Shown: positions 16,122-25,005 of the stretch, one piece after another | How positions within the stretch are numbered: position 1 is the stretch's first letter | How the letters are laid out: every line of letters starts with the position of its first letter | Assembly (NCBI GenBank): GCA_046351415.1 | Contig: JAXLYO010000003.1 | Location: 124,001-188,000, forward strand | Source: JABFRG01 sp046351415 | GTDB taxonomy: Bacteria > Myxococcota_A > Polyangia > Polyangiales > Polyangiaceae | DNA: 64,000 bases | Reading direction: 5' to 3' | Notes under the pieces: model-generated | Told to the model about the DNA's origin: nothing | Seen by the model: only the letters and a program-made list of their open reading frames with translations | The model's database searches: none | Program-made: the position numbers and the translations under genes

Positions 16122-16943
16122 ATGTCCCGTGGCTGGGTCGATTCGCACACGCATCTGCAGGATGCACGCATCGGTGACCCCGATGGTGTCTGGAACGCGG
16201 CTCGTGAGGCTGGCATCCAGACGACGTTGCTCGCGGGGGTGGACCACGAGGACTGGAAGAGGCAGGAGCGACTCGAGCATCTTCCTGGCGTCTTCTTCAG
16301 TGCCGGGCTCCATCCGCAACGTGTGGCGGCCCTCGCCGAAGCAGAGGTCGCGACCGAACTCGATGCGCTGCGTGCATGGTTCTCCGCGCGCGCCACGCGG
16401 CAGCGTTGGGTCGCCCTCGGCGAAATCGGGATGGATGGTTTCGGCGAGCGCCGACATACGTTTGCGCTGCAACAAGCCACCTTTGTGGCTCAACTGAAGC
16501 TCGCGCAACACTTGGATCTGCCGGTCATCCTCCACGTTCTCCGTGCACACGAAGAAGCCCTTGCTGTCCTACGGGAAGTCGGGATTCCTCGGGCGGGCGG
16601 CGTCGTGCACAGCTACAGCGGGAGCAAGGAGCTCGTGCCTCGGTACCTCGATCTAGGACTCGACCTCGCCTTCGGGGGCGCGATTACGTGGGCTCCGAGC
16701 AACCGCGCGGCGGAGGCTCTTCGTGCCTGTCCACTCGACCGCCTGCTTCTGGAGACGGACGCACCCGACCAAACGCCGCTCGCGAAGCGACCGAAGACGA
16801 ACGAGCCCGCCTTTCTTGTGGACGTCGCAACGGTTGCCGCCGCGATCAAGGGCATCTCGCTCTCCGAGCTCGAAGTGTGCACCTCGGAGAACGCGGAACG
16901 CCTCTTCCACTTTCACGAAACTCCCGTAGAAGGATCGTCATGA
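16122..16943 (+). CDS. TatD-family metal-dependent hydrolase/DNase
   Basis: This 273-residue protein carries all TatD signatures in order: DSHTHLQ (first metal-binding HxH), AGLHPQ, GEIGMDG with its metal-ligand Glu, LPVILHVLRAHEEAL, VVHSYSG, and the closing ETDAPDQTP with its catalytic Asp. The subgroup resembles YjjV. TatD enzymes are Mg-dependent 3'-5' exonucleases or deoxyribonucleases linked to DNA repair and quality control. The last codons overlap the tcdA start as ATGA, so the two genes form an operon. No signal peptide. Confidence 0.9.
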   Translation: MSRGWVDSHTHLQDARIGDPDGVWNAAREAGIQTTLLAGVDHEDWKRQERLEHLPGVFFSAGLHPQRVAALAEAEVATELDALRAWFSARATRQRWVALGEIGMDGFGERRHTFALQQATFVAQLKLAQHLDLPVILHVLRAHEEALAVLREVGIPRAGGVVHSYSGSKELVPRYLDLGLDLAFGGAITWAPSNRAAEALRACPLDRLLLETDAPDQTPLAKRPKTNEPAFLVDVATVAAAIKGISLSELEVCTSENAERLFHFHETPVEGSS

Positions 16944-17767
16944 CCGACTCTGTTCGAGCCATGGCCCCCATGCACCGGCGCTACGACCGTCTAGGAAGGC
17001 TCTACGGCGAGCCTGCTTGGAGTCGGCTTCGTCGTGCCCACGTGATGGTCGTGGGGCTCGGCGGCGTCGGCTCGTTTGCCGTCGAGTCGCTCGCGCGTAG
17101 CAGCATCGGGCGCCTGACCCTCGTCGACTTCGATCGCGTGTGCGTAACGAACATGAATCGTCAAATTCAAGCGCTTTCGCAAAACGTGGCCAAGCACAAA
17201 GCAGACGTTCTTGCGGAGCGTGTGCGGTCCATCGACCCGCAGATCGATGTAAATTCCGAGGCCGTCTTCTTCGGGCCGAAGACGGCCGACAAGTTGCTTC
17301 GACGCTCCGTCGACTACATCGTCGATGCTTCCGACAACGTATCGGCGAAGTGCTTCTTGCTATCGGAGTGCAGAGAACGTGCGATTCGCGTAGTCACGAC
17401 CCTCGGGAGCGCCGGGCGAACCGACCCGTCTGCCATCGTGCAGAGCGACCTCGCAAAGACACAGGTGTGTGAGCTCGCTCACGCCGTGCGGCGTATTCTC
17501 CGTACAGAGTACAACTTTCCCCGGAAAGGACCGTTCGGCATCCAAGCCATTTGGTCGAGAGAGGAGGCGCGTGCGCCGCTCCCCTTGCCGTACGATGGCG
17601 ACGCAGGCTTTCATTGCGTGTGCCCGGGTGGGAAAAACGAGCATCACTCGTGCGAAGAACGCTCCGTCGTACGAGGAAGCGTTAGCTTCGTGACGGGGAG
17701 CTTCGGCCTCCGCGCGGCGGGCCTCGTCGTCAATGCGATCGCATCCGGCGAAGTGCCCGTCGGGTGA
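16940..17767 (+). CDS. tcdA: tRNA threonylcarbamoyladenosine dehydratase
   Basis: A 275-residue E1/ThiF-like enzyme, the length expected for TcdA (CsdL). The ATP-binding motif is VVGLGGVGSFAVESLARSSIGRL, followed by LVDFDRVCVTNMNRQI with the conserved Asp and Arg. Then come DASDNVSAKCFLL and the late motif FVTGSFGLRAAGLVVNAI. TcdA dehydrates t6A37 of ANN-decoding tRNAs to cyclic ct6A. Several Cys are present near CVCPGGKNEHHSC, more than in the E. coli enzyme and possibly metal-binding. Translation is coupled to the TatD gene. The M3 peptidase gene is convergent 11 bases away. Confidence 0.88.
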   Translation: MTDSVRAMAPMHRRYDRLGRLYGEPAWSRLRRAHVMVVGLGGVGSFAVESLARSSIGRLTLVDFDRVCVTNMNRQIQALSQNVAKHKADVLAERVRSIDPQIDVNSEAVFFGPKTADKLLRRSVDYIVDASDNVSAKCFLLSECRERAIRVVTTLGSAGRTDPSAIVQSDLAKTQVCELAHAVRRILRTEYNFPRKGPFGIQAIWSREEARAPLPLPYDGDAGFHCVCPGGKNEHHSCEERSVVRGSVSFVTGSFGLRAAGLVVNAIASGEVPVG

Positions 17768-17778
17768 CGCCTTGTGGT

Positions 17779-19986
17779 TTACTTCTTCTTCTTCGCGGCA
17801 GCGGGTTTGCCCTTCGAGAAGCCGCGCTTCTGCATGAGGGCGTTCGTGTCGACGTCGCGACCGCGGAAACCGCGATACCCTTCAGCGGGGTCGATGGTGT
17901 CGCCTACGGAGAACACGTTCTTCCGCAAACGCTCGGCGACAGCCTTGTCGTAGGGCCCTTTGCCCTCCGTGAATGCTCCATAGGCGTCGGCGGTCAATGT
18001 ATCGGCCCAAAGATAGCTGTAATATCCAGCTGAATAGTTGTCGCTGCCGAAGATGTGGCTGAACTGCGCCGTGCGGTGGCGCATGGCAATCTCGGAAGGC
18101 ATACCCAACGCCTTGAGGGTGTCTTTTTCGAACACGGCCGGGTCGATCGGCTTGCTCCCTGCGAGGTGAAGCTTCATGTCGACGAGTGCGGCACTGAGGT
18201 ACTCGACGGTCGAAAAGCCTTGGTTGAAGGTCTTCGTCTTCTCGATCTTGGCGACGAGGTCCTTCGGAATGGGAGCGCCCGTCTGGAAGTGCAGTGCGAA
18301 CTTACCGAGTACTTCGGGGGTGGAGAGCCAATGCTCGAGCAGTTGGGAGGGGAACTCGACGTAGTCGCGCGAGACGTGCGTTCCCGCGAGACTCGGGTAA
18401 GTCACGTTCGAGGAGAGGCCGTGCAAGGCGTGGCCGAACTCGTGGAAGAGCGTCGTTGCATCGGTCCAGCTGATGAGTACCGGCTCGCCGGCCTTCGGCT
18501 TCATGAAGTTGGCATTGTTGCTCACGATGGTCGTGACCTCGCCACGGAAGCGCTCCTGCATACGATAGGCGTTCATCCATGCGCCGGAGCGTTTGCCGGG
18601 ACGCGCGTAAGGGTCGAAGTACCATAGGCCAACGTGCTTCTTGGTGGTCTTGTCGGTCACTTCCCACACACGAACATCGGGGTGGTAAACCTCGACGGAC
18701 CCTTCGGGCACTGGGGAGAACTCGAAGCCGAAGAGCTCGCCTGCGACCCAGAACATGCCTTCGCGGAGCTTCTCCATCTGCAGGTAGGGCTTCACTTCGT
18801 CTTGGTCGAGGTCGTACTTCGCTTTGCGAACCTTCTCCATGTAGAAGCGGTAGTCCCAAGGCTCGATCTTCTTCCTCGCGAGCTTCTGCATGTCGGCGAC
18901 TTCCTCGTGAACACGCGCCACAGCCGGCTTCCACACCTGCTCCATGAGGGCCGTGGCGTTCTCGGGGGTCTTTGCCATTGCGTTCTCGAGGCGGAAATGT
19001 GCGTGGGTGGCAAAGCCGAGGAGCTTCGCGCGTTCCGCTCGGAGCGCGAGAATTTCGGCGATGACTTTGTTGTTGTCGTGCGCGTCACCGTTGTCTCCGC
19101 GCCCCACGTAGGCCTTCCATACCTTCTCTCGCAGCTCGGGCTTGGTCGAGTACGTGAGGAAGGGCTCCATCGCAGAGCGGGTGTTCGTGATGGCCCACTT
19201 GCCCTTGTGGCCCTTCGCTTCGGCTGCCGCTGACGCTCCAGATTTCACGGATGCGGGAAGCCCCTCGAGATCCGATTCGCTTTCGAGGACGATGGCGGTG
19301 TCCTCGTCTGCCAAGACGTTCTGTCCAAAGGTCGTGAAGAGCGTCGCGAGTCGCTGGTTGATCTCCGTCATCCGCTTCTTTGCGGGAGCATCTAGCTTCG
19401 CGCCCGCGCGCACGAGCGAGTTCCACCGACGCCACACCAGTCGTTGCTGCTCACGGGTGAGCTTTACCTTCTCGGGATCTTGATACACGGCGTCGACGCG
19501 CTTCCAGACCTTCTCGTTCTGGAGGATCTCGTCTTCGAAAGCAGCGAGCTTCGGCGCCATCTTTCGCTCGACAGCCTGGAACTCTGGAGTGTTCATCGAC
19601 GAAGACCAGATTCCGTAGATCGTTTCTACACGCTCGAACGTGCGGCCGGCGTCTTCCAGGGCGGCGATGGTATTCTCGAAGGTCGGTCGTGCGGGGTCGT
19701 CCGCAATTCTCGCGACGTCCTTGCGCATGAGGTCCATCGCCGCGAGAAGCGCGCCTTCGAAGTCGGCGACCTTCACCTTGGCGAACGGTGGCAACCCTCC
19801 GTGAGGGCCAGACCATTTTTCGAGCAACACGGAAGGCGGCGCACTGGGGTCGGATGTCATGGTGGCAACGGGGGCAGCGGTAGCCGTAGGTGCAATCGGA
19901 GGCTTTTGAACGACGGGGGGATCACCACCGCAGGCGCCGGCAGTTCCGAGGACCAAAGCGAGAAGGGCATAGGGGCGGTTTTTCAT
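17779..19986 (-). CDS. M3-family zinc metallopeptidase (peptidyl-dipeptidase Dcp-like), lipoprotein
   Basis: A 735-residue thimet-oligopeptidase-family enzyme. The active site reads TLFHEFGHALHGL, with the HExxH zinc motif and, about 25 residues on, the third-ligand Glu region (VEFPSQLLEHW). The C-terminal substrate-binding stretch is DNYSAGYYSYLWADTLTADAY. Unlike cytoplasmic Dcp or OpdA it has an N-terminal signal with lipobox TAGACGG (Cys near 19) and a Pro/Ala/Thr linker, so it should act in the periplasm or on the cell surface. A Lys-rich tail (AAAKKKK) ends the protein. It probably degrades small peptides. Confidence 0.9.
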   Translation of the reverse strand: MKNRPYALLALVLGTAGACGGDPPVVQKPPIAPTATAAPVATMTSDPSAPPSVLLEKWSGPHGGLPPFAKVKVADFEGALLAAMDLMRKDVARIADDPARPTFENTIAALEDAGRTFERVETIYGIWSSSMNTPEFQAVERKMAPKLAAFEDEILQNEKVWKRVDAVYQDPEKVKLTREQQRLVWRRWNSLVRAGAKLDAPAKKRMTEINQRLATLFTTFGQNVLADEDTAIVLESESDLEGLPASVKSGASAAAEAKGHKGKWAITNTRSAMEPFLTYSTKPELREKVWKAYVGRGDNGDAHDNNKVIAEILALRAERAKLLGFATHAHFRLENAMAKTPENATALMEQVWKPAVARVHEEVADMQKLARKKIEPWDYRFYMEKVRKAKYDLDQDEVKPYLQMEKLREGMFWVAGELFGFEFSPVPEGSVEVYHPDVRVWEVTDKTTKKHVGLWYFDPYARPGKRSGAWMNAYRMQERFRGEVTTIVSNNANFMKPKAGEPVLISWTDATTLFHEFGHALHGLSSNVTYPSLAGTHVSRDYVEFPSQLLEHWLSTPEVLGKFALHFQTGAPIPKDLVAKIEKTKTFNQGFSTVEYLSAALVDMKLHLAGSKPIDPAVFEKDTLKALGMPSEIAMRHRTAQFSHIFGSDNYSAGYYSYLWADTLTADAYGAFTEGKGPYDKAVAERLRKNVFSVGDTIDPAEGYRGFRGRDVDTNALMQKRGFSKGKPAAAKKKK

Positions 19987-20181
19987 GGGTAACGACTGTC
20001 GACGATCGAAAGATCGTGCCTGTCCCTACTCTAGAACCGGACAAAAGAGAATCTGCGCCCGAGACGTGCGGGCGGCGGAAAGGGGGTGCGCATTCCTCGA
20101 TACAAGGGCGGTGACGCTATTGGCGTTCCGGTGCCCGGGCCGCTTTCCGTCCCACCTTGATCGGTGAGCCGGGGCCACGCG

Positions 20182-20394
20182 TCAGTGCCAGGCGAGCTTC
20201 GACAACGCGAGCAGGACGAGAGTCCCTCCGGCGAGCAAGCCGAGCACGATGGCGATCGTGAGGATCACGGCACCGAGAAGGACCTTCTTCTTCACGAAGA
20301 GAACGATGCTCGCGACGATGCCTGCAACAGCGAGGACGCCTAGGCCGCACCCCACGACGAGCATGATCATGTCGTCTTCGGCACGGGTCGTCAT
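20182..20394 (-). CDS. Small two-helix membrane protein
   Basis: A 70-residue product with a polar start (MTTRAEDDM) and two strong hydrophobic helices, MLVVGCGLGVLAVAGIVASIVLFV and LLGAVILTIAIVLGLLAGGTLVLLAL, linked by KKKV. The start is ATG 20394; the frame is open further upstream but that part is Arg-rich and not protein-like. No family recognised. It lies alone between the M3 peptidase and a lipoprotein gene. About 195 bases on one side and 250 on the other hold no gene I can support. Confidence 0.55.
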   Translation of the reverse strand: MTTRAEDDMIMLVVGCGLGVLAVAGIVASIVLFVKKKVLLGAVILTIAIVLGLLAGGTLVLLALSKLAWH

Positions 20395-20645
20395 TGCCGC
20401 TCTGATTCCTTCCGGTTCATCGAGCTCAGCATACGCAAAGCCGCGTTCGGACGGGGTCGAAACGGAAGGGGATGCGTGTTTGCCTGGATGAGTGATGATC
20501 CTGTGGCTGGATGTAGGCACGGACGATCGCTGACTGAGGAGGTCGCGAAATTCCGTCCGCCGCATGAAGTTCTGGTGTGAGTGCGCAAAAGTGCACTCGA
20601 ACCCTGCCGGGAGACCGATGGCACATTCGCTGCTACGGGGACAGC

Positions 20646-21398
20646 ATGCGCTATATCTCCCACCTGGCTGCTCTCTTCGTCGTCGGTGTTCTTGCCGTGG
20701 GTGGTTACGGTTGTGCCGGCGGTGACGAGCCCGAGCCGACGGCAAGCGATGACGTCACGCGCGCGCAGCTCCTCTCCAAAATGCGAAACCTCGTGCTCGG
20801 GTACAAGGACGCGGAGTGGGATCTCAAGAAGGCGAAGTACGTCGAGGCCGAGAACCTCGTCTACGAGGCATACGGTCTGTCTGCGCTCGTCACGCCCGGC
20901 GTTCACAAGAGCTTCATCAACGTGCGTGAGGGGACCGCGCCCGTGCTCGAGACGAACCTCGCCGGTAACCCGCGTCTCACGATCACGACGAGGCACTTCA
21001 CGCTGGCCGTTTCGAACGAGGCCTATCTGGGCAACTTCGTGAGCCTGCTGACCCACGAGTACATCCACGTCTGGCAGCACTTCCACGGCTACGCTGGTAA
21101 CGCAAAGCACGACCAACGCGAGTTCTTGGCGAATGCCTTCAACGTCCTTGGCGGGCAAAGCCTCATGGCCGACAAGCTGCGACGGGAAGCGGGTTTCGAC
21201 GTCTCGTCGATTCCGCCGGTCGTCGAGCCCCAGCGGATGATCAACGCCGCTCAGGTCGTCAAAAACTATGGCACACGTCGTGGAGCCTGGGGGCTCAACG
21301 CGTCCGATACGAAGGCGTACGACACGGAATACGACGCGTGCAAGGTCGTCTACGACCGCCTTTCGAAGGTCTACAACGACAACGGCACGAAGAAGTAG
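20646..21398 (+). CDS. Lipoprotein with a zincin-like HExxH motif
   Basis: The 250-residue product has a signal peptide ending in GGYGCAGG (lipobox Cys near 21). Residues about 135-150 read SLLTHEYIHVWQHFHGYAG, with HEYIH giving the HExxH zinc site inside a helix, as in gluzincin-type peptidases. A Glu follows in KHDQREFLANAFNV, a plausible third ligand about 18-20 residues on. The rest does not match a peptidase family I know. Domain size (about 200 residues) suits a small metalloprotease or a catalytically dead relative. The ATG at 20646 follows GGGGACAGC. Confidence 0.75.
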   Translation: MRYISHLAALFVVGVLAVGGYGCAGGDEPEPTASDDVTRAQLLSKMRNLVLGYKDAEWDLKKAKYVEAENLVYEAYGLSALVTPGVHKSFINVREGTAPVLETNLAGNPRLTITTRHFTLAVSNEAYLGNFVSLLTHEYIHVWQHFHGYAGNAKHDQREFLANAFNVLGGQSLMADKLRREAGFDVSSIPPVVEPQRMINAAQVVKNYGTRRGAWGLNASDTKAYDTEYDACKVVYDRLSKVYNDNGTKK

Positions 21399-21476
21399 AA
21401 GCGCGCGAAGAACCTCGTCCCACCGAGTCGCGGAGCCGTGCGGATCCTCGGTTCAAGATCGTGAGATGCGCCTACA

Positions 21477-21869
21477 ATGGATCTCATGAGAAACGCCGGG
21501 GTCGTCGTGCTGCTTGTCGGCCTCGGAGTAGGCACGTTCACGGCAGGGTGCAAGAAGAAGCCAGTCACGGTGAACTTGCAGGCGGGGCAAGCGCCACCGC
21601 CTTCGGCGTGCAAGGTCGATGCGGATTGCGAGCTCGTCGAAGTGCAGCGGTGCTGCTCGTGCTGTCCGCCGTCTCTGCTCGTAGACACCTACGGAATCGC
21701 CAAGGACGGGCCACGATATACCCGTAAGTGTGCGATGGACTGTCCAAACTGCACCGGGCAAAAGCACGCGCTCGAATGCGAACTCTTGTCCGCCGAACAA
21801 CCTAAGCTCGTTGCGAAGTGCCTGGCGGGAGTGTGCGGAGCCAAGCCGCCTCCGCGCCCGCCGCATTGA
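21477..21869 (+). CDS. Cys-rich small lipoprotein
   Basis: A 130-residue product with a hydrophobic signal ending in TFTAGC, followed by KKKP. The mature part holds about a dozen Cys, arranged as CKVDADCELVEVQRCCSCCPP, then CAMDCPNC, CEL and CLAGVC, implying several disulphides. The pattern C-x-D-x-D-C recurs in small myxobacterial secreted proteins, but no function is known. An ATG at 21486 is an alternative start. A degraded copy of the MITE-like end lies immediately upstream (21443-21473). Confidence 0.75.
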   Translation: MDLMRNAGVVVLLVGLGVGTFTAGCKKKPVTVNLQAGQAPPPSACKVDADCELVEVQRCCSCCPPSLLVDTYGIAKDGPRYTRKCAMDCPNCTGQKHALECELLSAEQPKLVAKCLAGVCGAKPPPRPPH

Positions 21870-21873
21870 GGCA

Positions 21874-22983
21874 TCAAGGCCCCGCGCAGAGAGACGCGAT
21901 GTCGAGCCACTTCGCGCGTTCGAGGGTCCCGTTGTCGCCCTCGAGACCGAAGTGTACGCGCCAGGATGTGAGCACGGACCCACTCTCGCCGTGCCAATAG
22001 AGGCGCAGCGCCTGTTCGTCTGCACCTTGGATATCGTCGCTGAAGAGGGGGATTTTCTTGCCACCGCATTCGAGCAGGATGGAGTCGGAGACGTCGTTCC
22101 ACGATCCGCTCATGGTGCTTACATCGGGGCGCTTCGTTCGGTCGTAACGGATGGAAAACGCCGGTGCAGCCCACGTAGCCACTTCACCAGGCCCAATCTC
22201 CCGCACGCGATAGTCGGAAAGGGATCGGTAGTCGCCTTTCTGAAGTGCTGTCTTCAACTTCTGGACCGCCTTGGGGTCGACTTTGGCATCGAACTCGCGA
22301 GGAGCGATCTTCTGCCACGTGAACTCGGACTCGGTCGTCTTTCCGAGAAACTTCACGGTGTCGTTGTAGCCCCGTTGCAGGCTGCCGTCCGATTCAATGC
22401 ATACCGCACTCTTTTTTTGCGGGTTCCAACCGACGCACCCGGTGGAGTCGCCATCGACCCGCTTTTCTGCGGGCTCCTTGGAGACGGTGAATGACCCAGA
22501 AAGTTCGGTGCAAGGTTTCACGAAGGCTTTGGAAGGAGCGCTGCCTTTGCGTCGAATCGCCTCGGCTCCGTCGCGGGTGTTCGCGACGGACACGACGACG
22601 AGCATACCCCACGCCAGCTCGGAGAAGTCCGAGGTCGCGCGTACCTCGAGTCCTTCGATGCCGTCTTTCGCGAGACGCGCGCGCCCCCCTTCGGCGCCGT
22701 CACGAGCGTTCGCCGGGTACGTGCCGAAAATAGCGCAAAACGACGACGCCTTGGTGGCGGCGAGCACGGGAACGCCGGGCCGTTTCGCAACGTCGCCGTC
22801 TCCCGCGGAAGCATCGACGAGCGTGGCGGATGCACGTGCCGATGTGGATGTCGTGGGCGAAGGCAATGGAAGTGCACCCACGCTCGTCGTCGCCGTAGGT
22901 CCCGGGCCGTGGTTTCCCGACTCCTTTCCCTTGCAGCCGAGCGCGAGCATGCCCGCGAGGCACCACGCCCCTGCGCCGCGCAC
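21874..22983 (-). CDS. Lipoprotein, function unknown
   Basis: A 369-residue product. The GTG start at 22983 overlaps the stop of the upstream DUF1801 gene (TAGTG). The signal has lipobox MLALGCKG, followed by a Pro/Thr/Ser linker to about residue 60. The mature domain has conserved-looking Cys pairs (FCAIF, PCTEL, GCVGWN, VCIES, LECGG) and a closing LYWHGESGS, then WRVHFGLEG. No family recognised. It is convergent with the Cys-rich lipoprotein gene at 21477, 4 bases apart. Confidence 0.7.
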   Translation of the reverse strand: MRGAGAWCLAGMLALGCKGKESGNHGPGPTATTSVGALPLPSPTTSTSARASATLVDASAGDGDVAKRPGVPVLAATKASSFCAIFGTYPANARDGAEGGRARLAKDGIEGLEVRATSDFSELAWGMLVVVSVANTRDGAEAIRRKGSAPSKAFVKPCTELSGSFTVSKEPAEKRVDGDSTGCVGWNPQKKSAVCIESDGSLQRGYNDTVKFLGKTTESEFTWQKIAPREFDAKVDPKAVQKLKTALQKGDYRSLSDYRVREIGPGEVATWAAPAFSIRYDRTKRPDVSTMSGSWNDVSDSILLECGGKKIPLFSDDIQGADEQALRLYWHGESGSVLTSWRVHFGLEGDNGTLERAKWLDIASLCAGP

Positions 22984-23378
22984 TACCAAGCTCCGATCTT
23001 CTCGAGAACGCCGCGACGCTTCGCGATGTTCTTGTAGTCCCACTGGATCTTCTTGGCCTTGCGCAACCATCGTGCGACGACCGTGGGGCGGATCGACTCG
23101 GCGCTCGTGTAGTGCGCGTGGGCCGCCTTGAACTTGCCTTCCGGTAGAAGTCCCGACTCTTCGAACGACTGACCGCTCCAGAAGAGGAGCTGCACCCCCG
23201 TCTTTCGCACCCAGTACCCGACGACGGGATTGCCTTCGAGAAACCAAACCGGACCGCCGTGCCACACCTTGCTCTCGGCCTTGGGAAGCCCCGCGTCGAT
23301 CAGGCGGGCGAGCTCGTTGCAAATGACCGCAAACGTCTTCTCCTGGGCGTTGTTGTAGAGGCGGATGGAGGTTTCCAT
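22983..23378 (-). CDS. DUF1801-family protein
   Basis: The 131-residue product shows the DUF1801 pattern: a helix (IRLYNNAQEKTFAVICNELARLI), then KAESKVWHGGPVWFLEGNPVVGYWVRK, then VQLLFWSGQSFEESGLLPEG, which forms the central beta sheet. Family members are single-domain proteins of about 110-140 residues without a proven activity; structures resemble a frataxin-like fold. It shares one base with the downstream lipoprotein gene, so it is the first gene of a two-gene unit. Confidence 0.85.
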   Translation of the reverse strand: METSIRLYNNAQEKTFAVICNELARLIDAGLPKAESKVWHGGPVWFLEGNPVVGYWVRKTGVQLLFWSGQSFEESGLLPEGKFKAAHAHYTSAESIRPTVVARWLRKAKKIQWDYKNIAKRRGVLEKIGAW

Positions 23379-23496
23379 GCCTTTACTCTTCTATCAGGAG
23401 AACGACATGAAGACATTGGCCTTCCGCCCCCTGTTCCATGCACGCGGGGGCCGCAGAAGCGCCTCACCTGTGTCGAAGCGCGGCGTCTTCATGCAT

Positions 23497-23538
23497 AGGA
23501 GATTCTCGGAAACCTGCAGGTTCCATGTATTTTCTCCT
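23497..23538. promoter_or_regulatory. Nested inverted repeat upstream of a basic-protein gene
   Basis: A perfect 12-bp palindrome, AACCTGCAGGTT (23511-23522), sits inside outer arms AGGAGA (23497-23502) and TCTCCT (23533-23538). It lies about 55 bases before the DUF6496 start. It could be a dimer-binding operator or an mRNA hairpin masking a ribosome-like AGGAGA. Role unknown. Confidence 0.35.
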
Positions 23539-23590
23539 GGTTCGATTGTTGCACGCGCCTTTCGCCACAATTCTGGAAGGGAAGATACTC

Positions 23591-23881
23591 ATGGCCGCAA
23601 AGAAGACCGCGAAGAAGTCTGCAAAGAAGACCGCGAAGAAGTCAGCAGGGCAGACTGCGAAGAAAGGGGCGCGCAAATCGGCGAAGAAGAGGGCTTACAG
23701 CCCCGCCGCGAGCAAGAAGGTCGAGAAGGCGATGCACGAGCGTAAGCGCGGGACCCTTCGTTCGGGCGGCAGCGGCAAGAAGGTGACCAGCAAGAAGCAG
23801 GCGATCGCGATCGGTCTCTCGGAAGCGCGCGAAGAAGGAAAAAAGGTTCCGAAGAAGAACGCCCGCCGCAAGAAGAGCTGA
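23591..23881 (+). CDS. DUF6496 Lys-rich basic protein (histone H1-like tail)
   Basis: The 96-residue product begins with about 33 residues of KKTAKKSAKK-type repeats like bacterial histone H1-like or AlgP tails. A compact domain follows: YSPAASKKVEKAMHERKRGTLRSG, then GKKVTSKKQAIAIGLSEAREEGKKVP. That second part is the DUF6496 signature found in many Gram-negatives. DNA binding is likely from charge alone. A GGAAGGGAAG site precedes ATG 23591. The upstream region holds the nested palindrome at 23497-23538. Confidence 0.82.
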   Translation: MAAKKTAKKSAKKTAKKSAGQTAKKGARKSAKKRAYSPAASKKVEKAMHERKRGTLRSGGSGKKVTSKKQAIAIGLSEAREEGKKVPKKNARRKKS

Positions 23882-23889
23882 GCGAGGGT

Positions 23890-24909
23890 CTATTTGCTCG
23901 TGATCGAACGCGGAGACGTCGTTTCCGGGGGGCTCTTCTGCGCACTGTAGAAGAGCCACAAGCCTGCGAGTGCGAGCACGAGCCCGACGACGATCATGAG
24001 GGAACGCGAGTTCGTCGACTCTGCTTTCGACGGCGGCGCTTTCACAGGCTCCGGCTCCGGTGCGACCGGCGCAAACGGCATGAGTGCTTCTCCAAAGGCG
24101 CGCGCCGTCTGGAATCGTTTTGCCGGGTCTCGTTCGAGCGATCGTTCGATGATGGCGGCGACGCCCTTTGGAAGATCAGGCCGCAGCGACAGCGCCGAGC
24201 GCGGTGGCTCCGTCATGATTTTCGTCGCGAGAATGAGCGCGTTCTTTCCTTCCCAAGGTAGTTCGCCCGTCAAGAGTTCGAACAGGCACACGCCAAGTGA
24301 CCAAACGTCGGAGCGTGCATCGACGTCTCGCGAAGACGTGAGCTGCTCCGGAGACATGTACGACGGAGTTCCGAACACGTCGGAGGCAGCGGTTTCGAAG
24401 CTACCGCGCTCCATCTTGGAAATGCCAAAGTCCACTACCTTGACGTGAGGTGTGCCATCTTCGCCGGCAGCAACGAAGAGATTGTCCGGTTTCACGTCGC
24501 GGTGGATGATTCCGACCGAGTGAGCCTCTTCGATCGCGCGGCTCGCTTCGATCAGGATGTGCGCGGCACGTTCCGTGGGGTAGTACCCGTCTTCTTTCAG
24601 GATCTGAGACACGCTGCGACCCGCGAGTAGCTCCATGAGCAAGAACTTCGTGCCATCCGAGAACGTTCCGGTGTCCTCGATGAGGCAGACGTGCGGGTTC
24701 TTCAGCTTGGCTGCGGCGCGTGCCTCCTGCAAGAAGCGTCGTGCCACCACCTTGTTGTCTTCGGCCTCGGGGATGAGCGTCTTCAGTGCGAAGTTCTTTC
24801 CTGTAGCCAGGCTGGTGACCTCGTGCACGATACCCACGCCACCGCGCCCAATGACACGAACGACTCGATACCTGTCGTCGATGACGTCGCCGGGGTTGTA
24901 CTTGGGCAT
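23890..24909 (-). CDS. Ser/Thr protein kinase with C-terminal membrane anchor
   Basis: A 339-residue Hanks-type kinase. The kinase domain (about 11-275) has the P-loop VIGRGGVGIVHEV, the ATP-orienting FALKTL Lys, catalytic loop HRDVKPDN, DFG in VVDFGISK and APE-equivalent SPEQL. After a Pro/Glu linker (PEPEPVKAPPS), one membrane helix (SLMIVVGLVLALAGLWLFYS, near 305-325) places a short tail outside. No PASTA domain or other sensor is present. Substrates unknown. It is convergent with the DUF6496 gene. Confidence 0.92.
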   Translation of the reverse strand: MPKYNPGDVIDDRYRVVRVIGRGGVGIVHEVTSLATGKNFALKTLIPEAEDNKVVARRFLQEARAAAKLKNPHVCLIEDTGTFSDGTKFLLMELLAGRSVSQILKEDGYYPTERAAHILIEASRAIEEAHSVGIIHRDVKPDNLFVAAGEDGTPHVKVVDFGISKMERGSFETAASDVFGTPSYMSPEQLTSSRDVDARSDVWSLGVCLFELLTGELPWEGKNALILATKIMTEPPRSALSLRPDLPKGVAAIIERSLERDPAKRFQTARAFGEALMPFAPVAPEPEPVKAPPSKAESTNSRSLMIVVGLVLALAGLWLFYSAQKSPPETTSPRSITSK

Positions 24910-25005
24910 GAGAGCGCTACCTACCGTCCTGCGGAGAAAAAAGGAAGCACGGCTCTTCCGTGCGACCGTGCGATCGCGCGAGGCTCTTCACCAGAGTCCG
25001 AGCGC

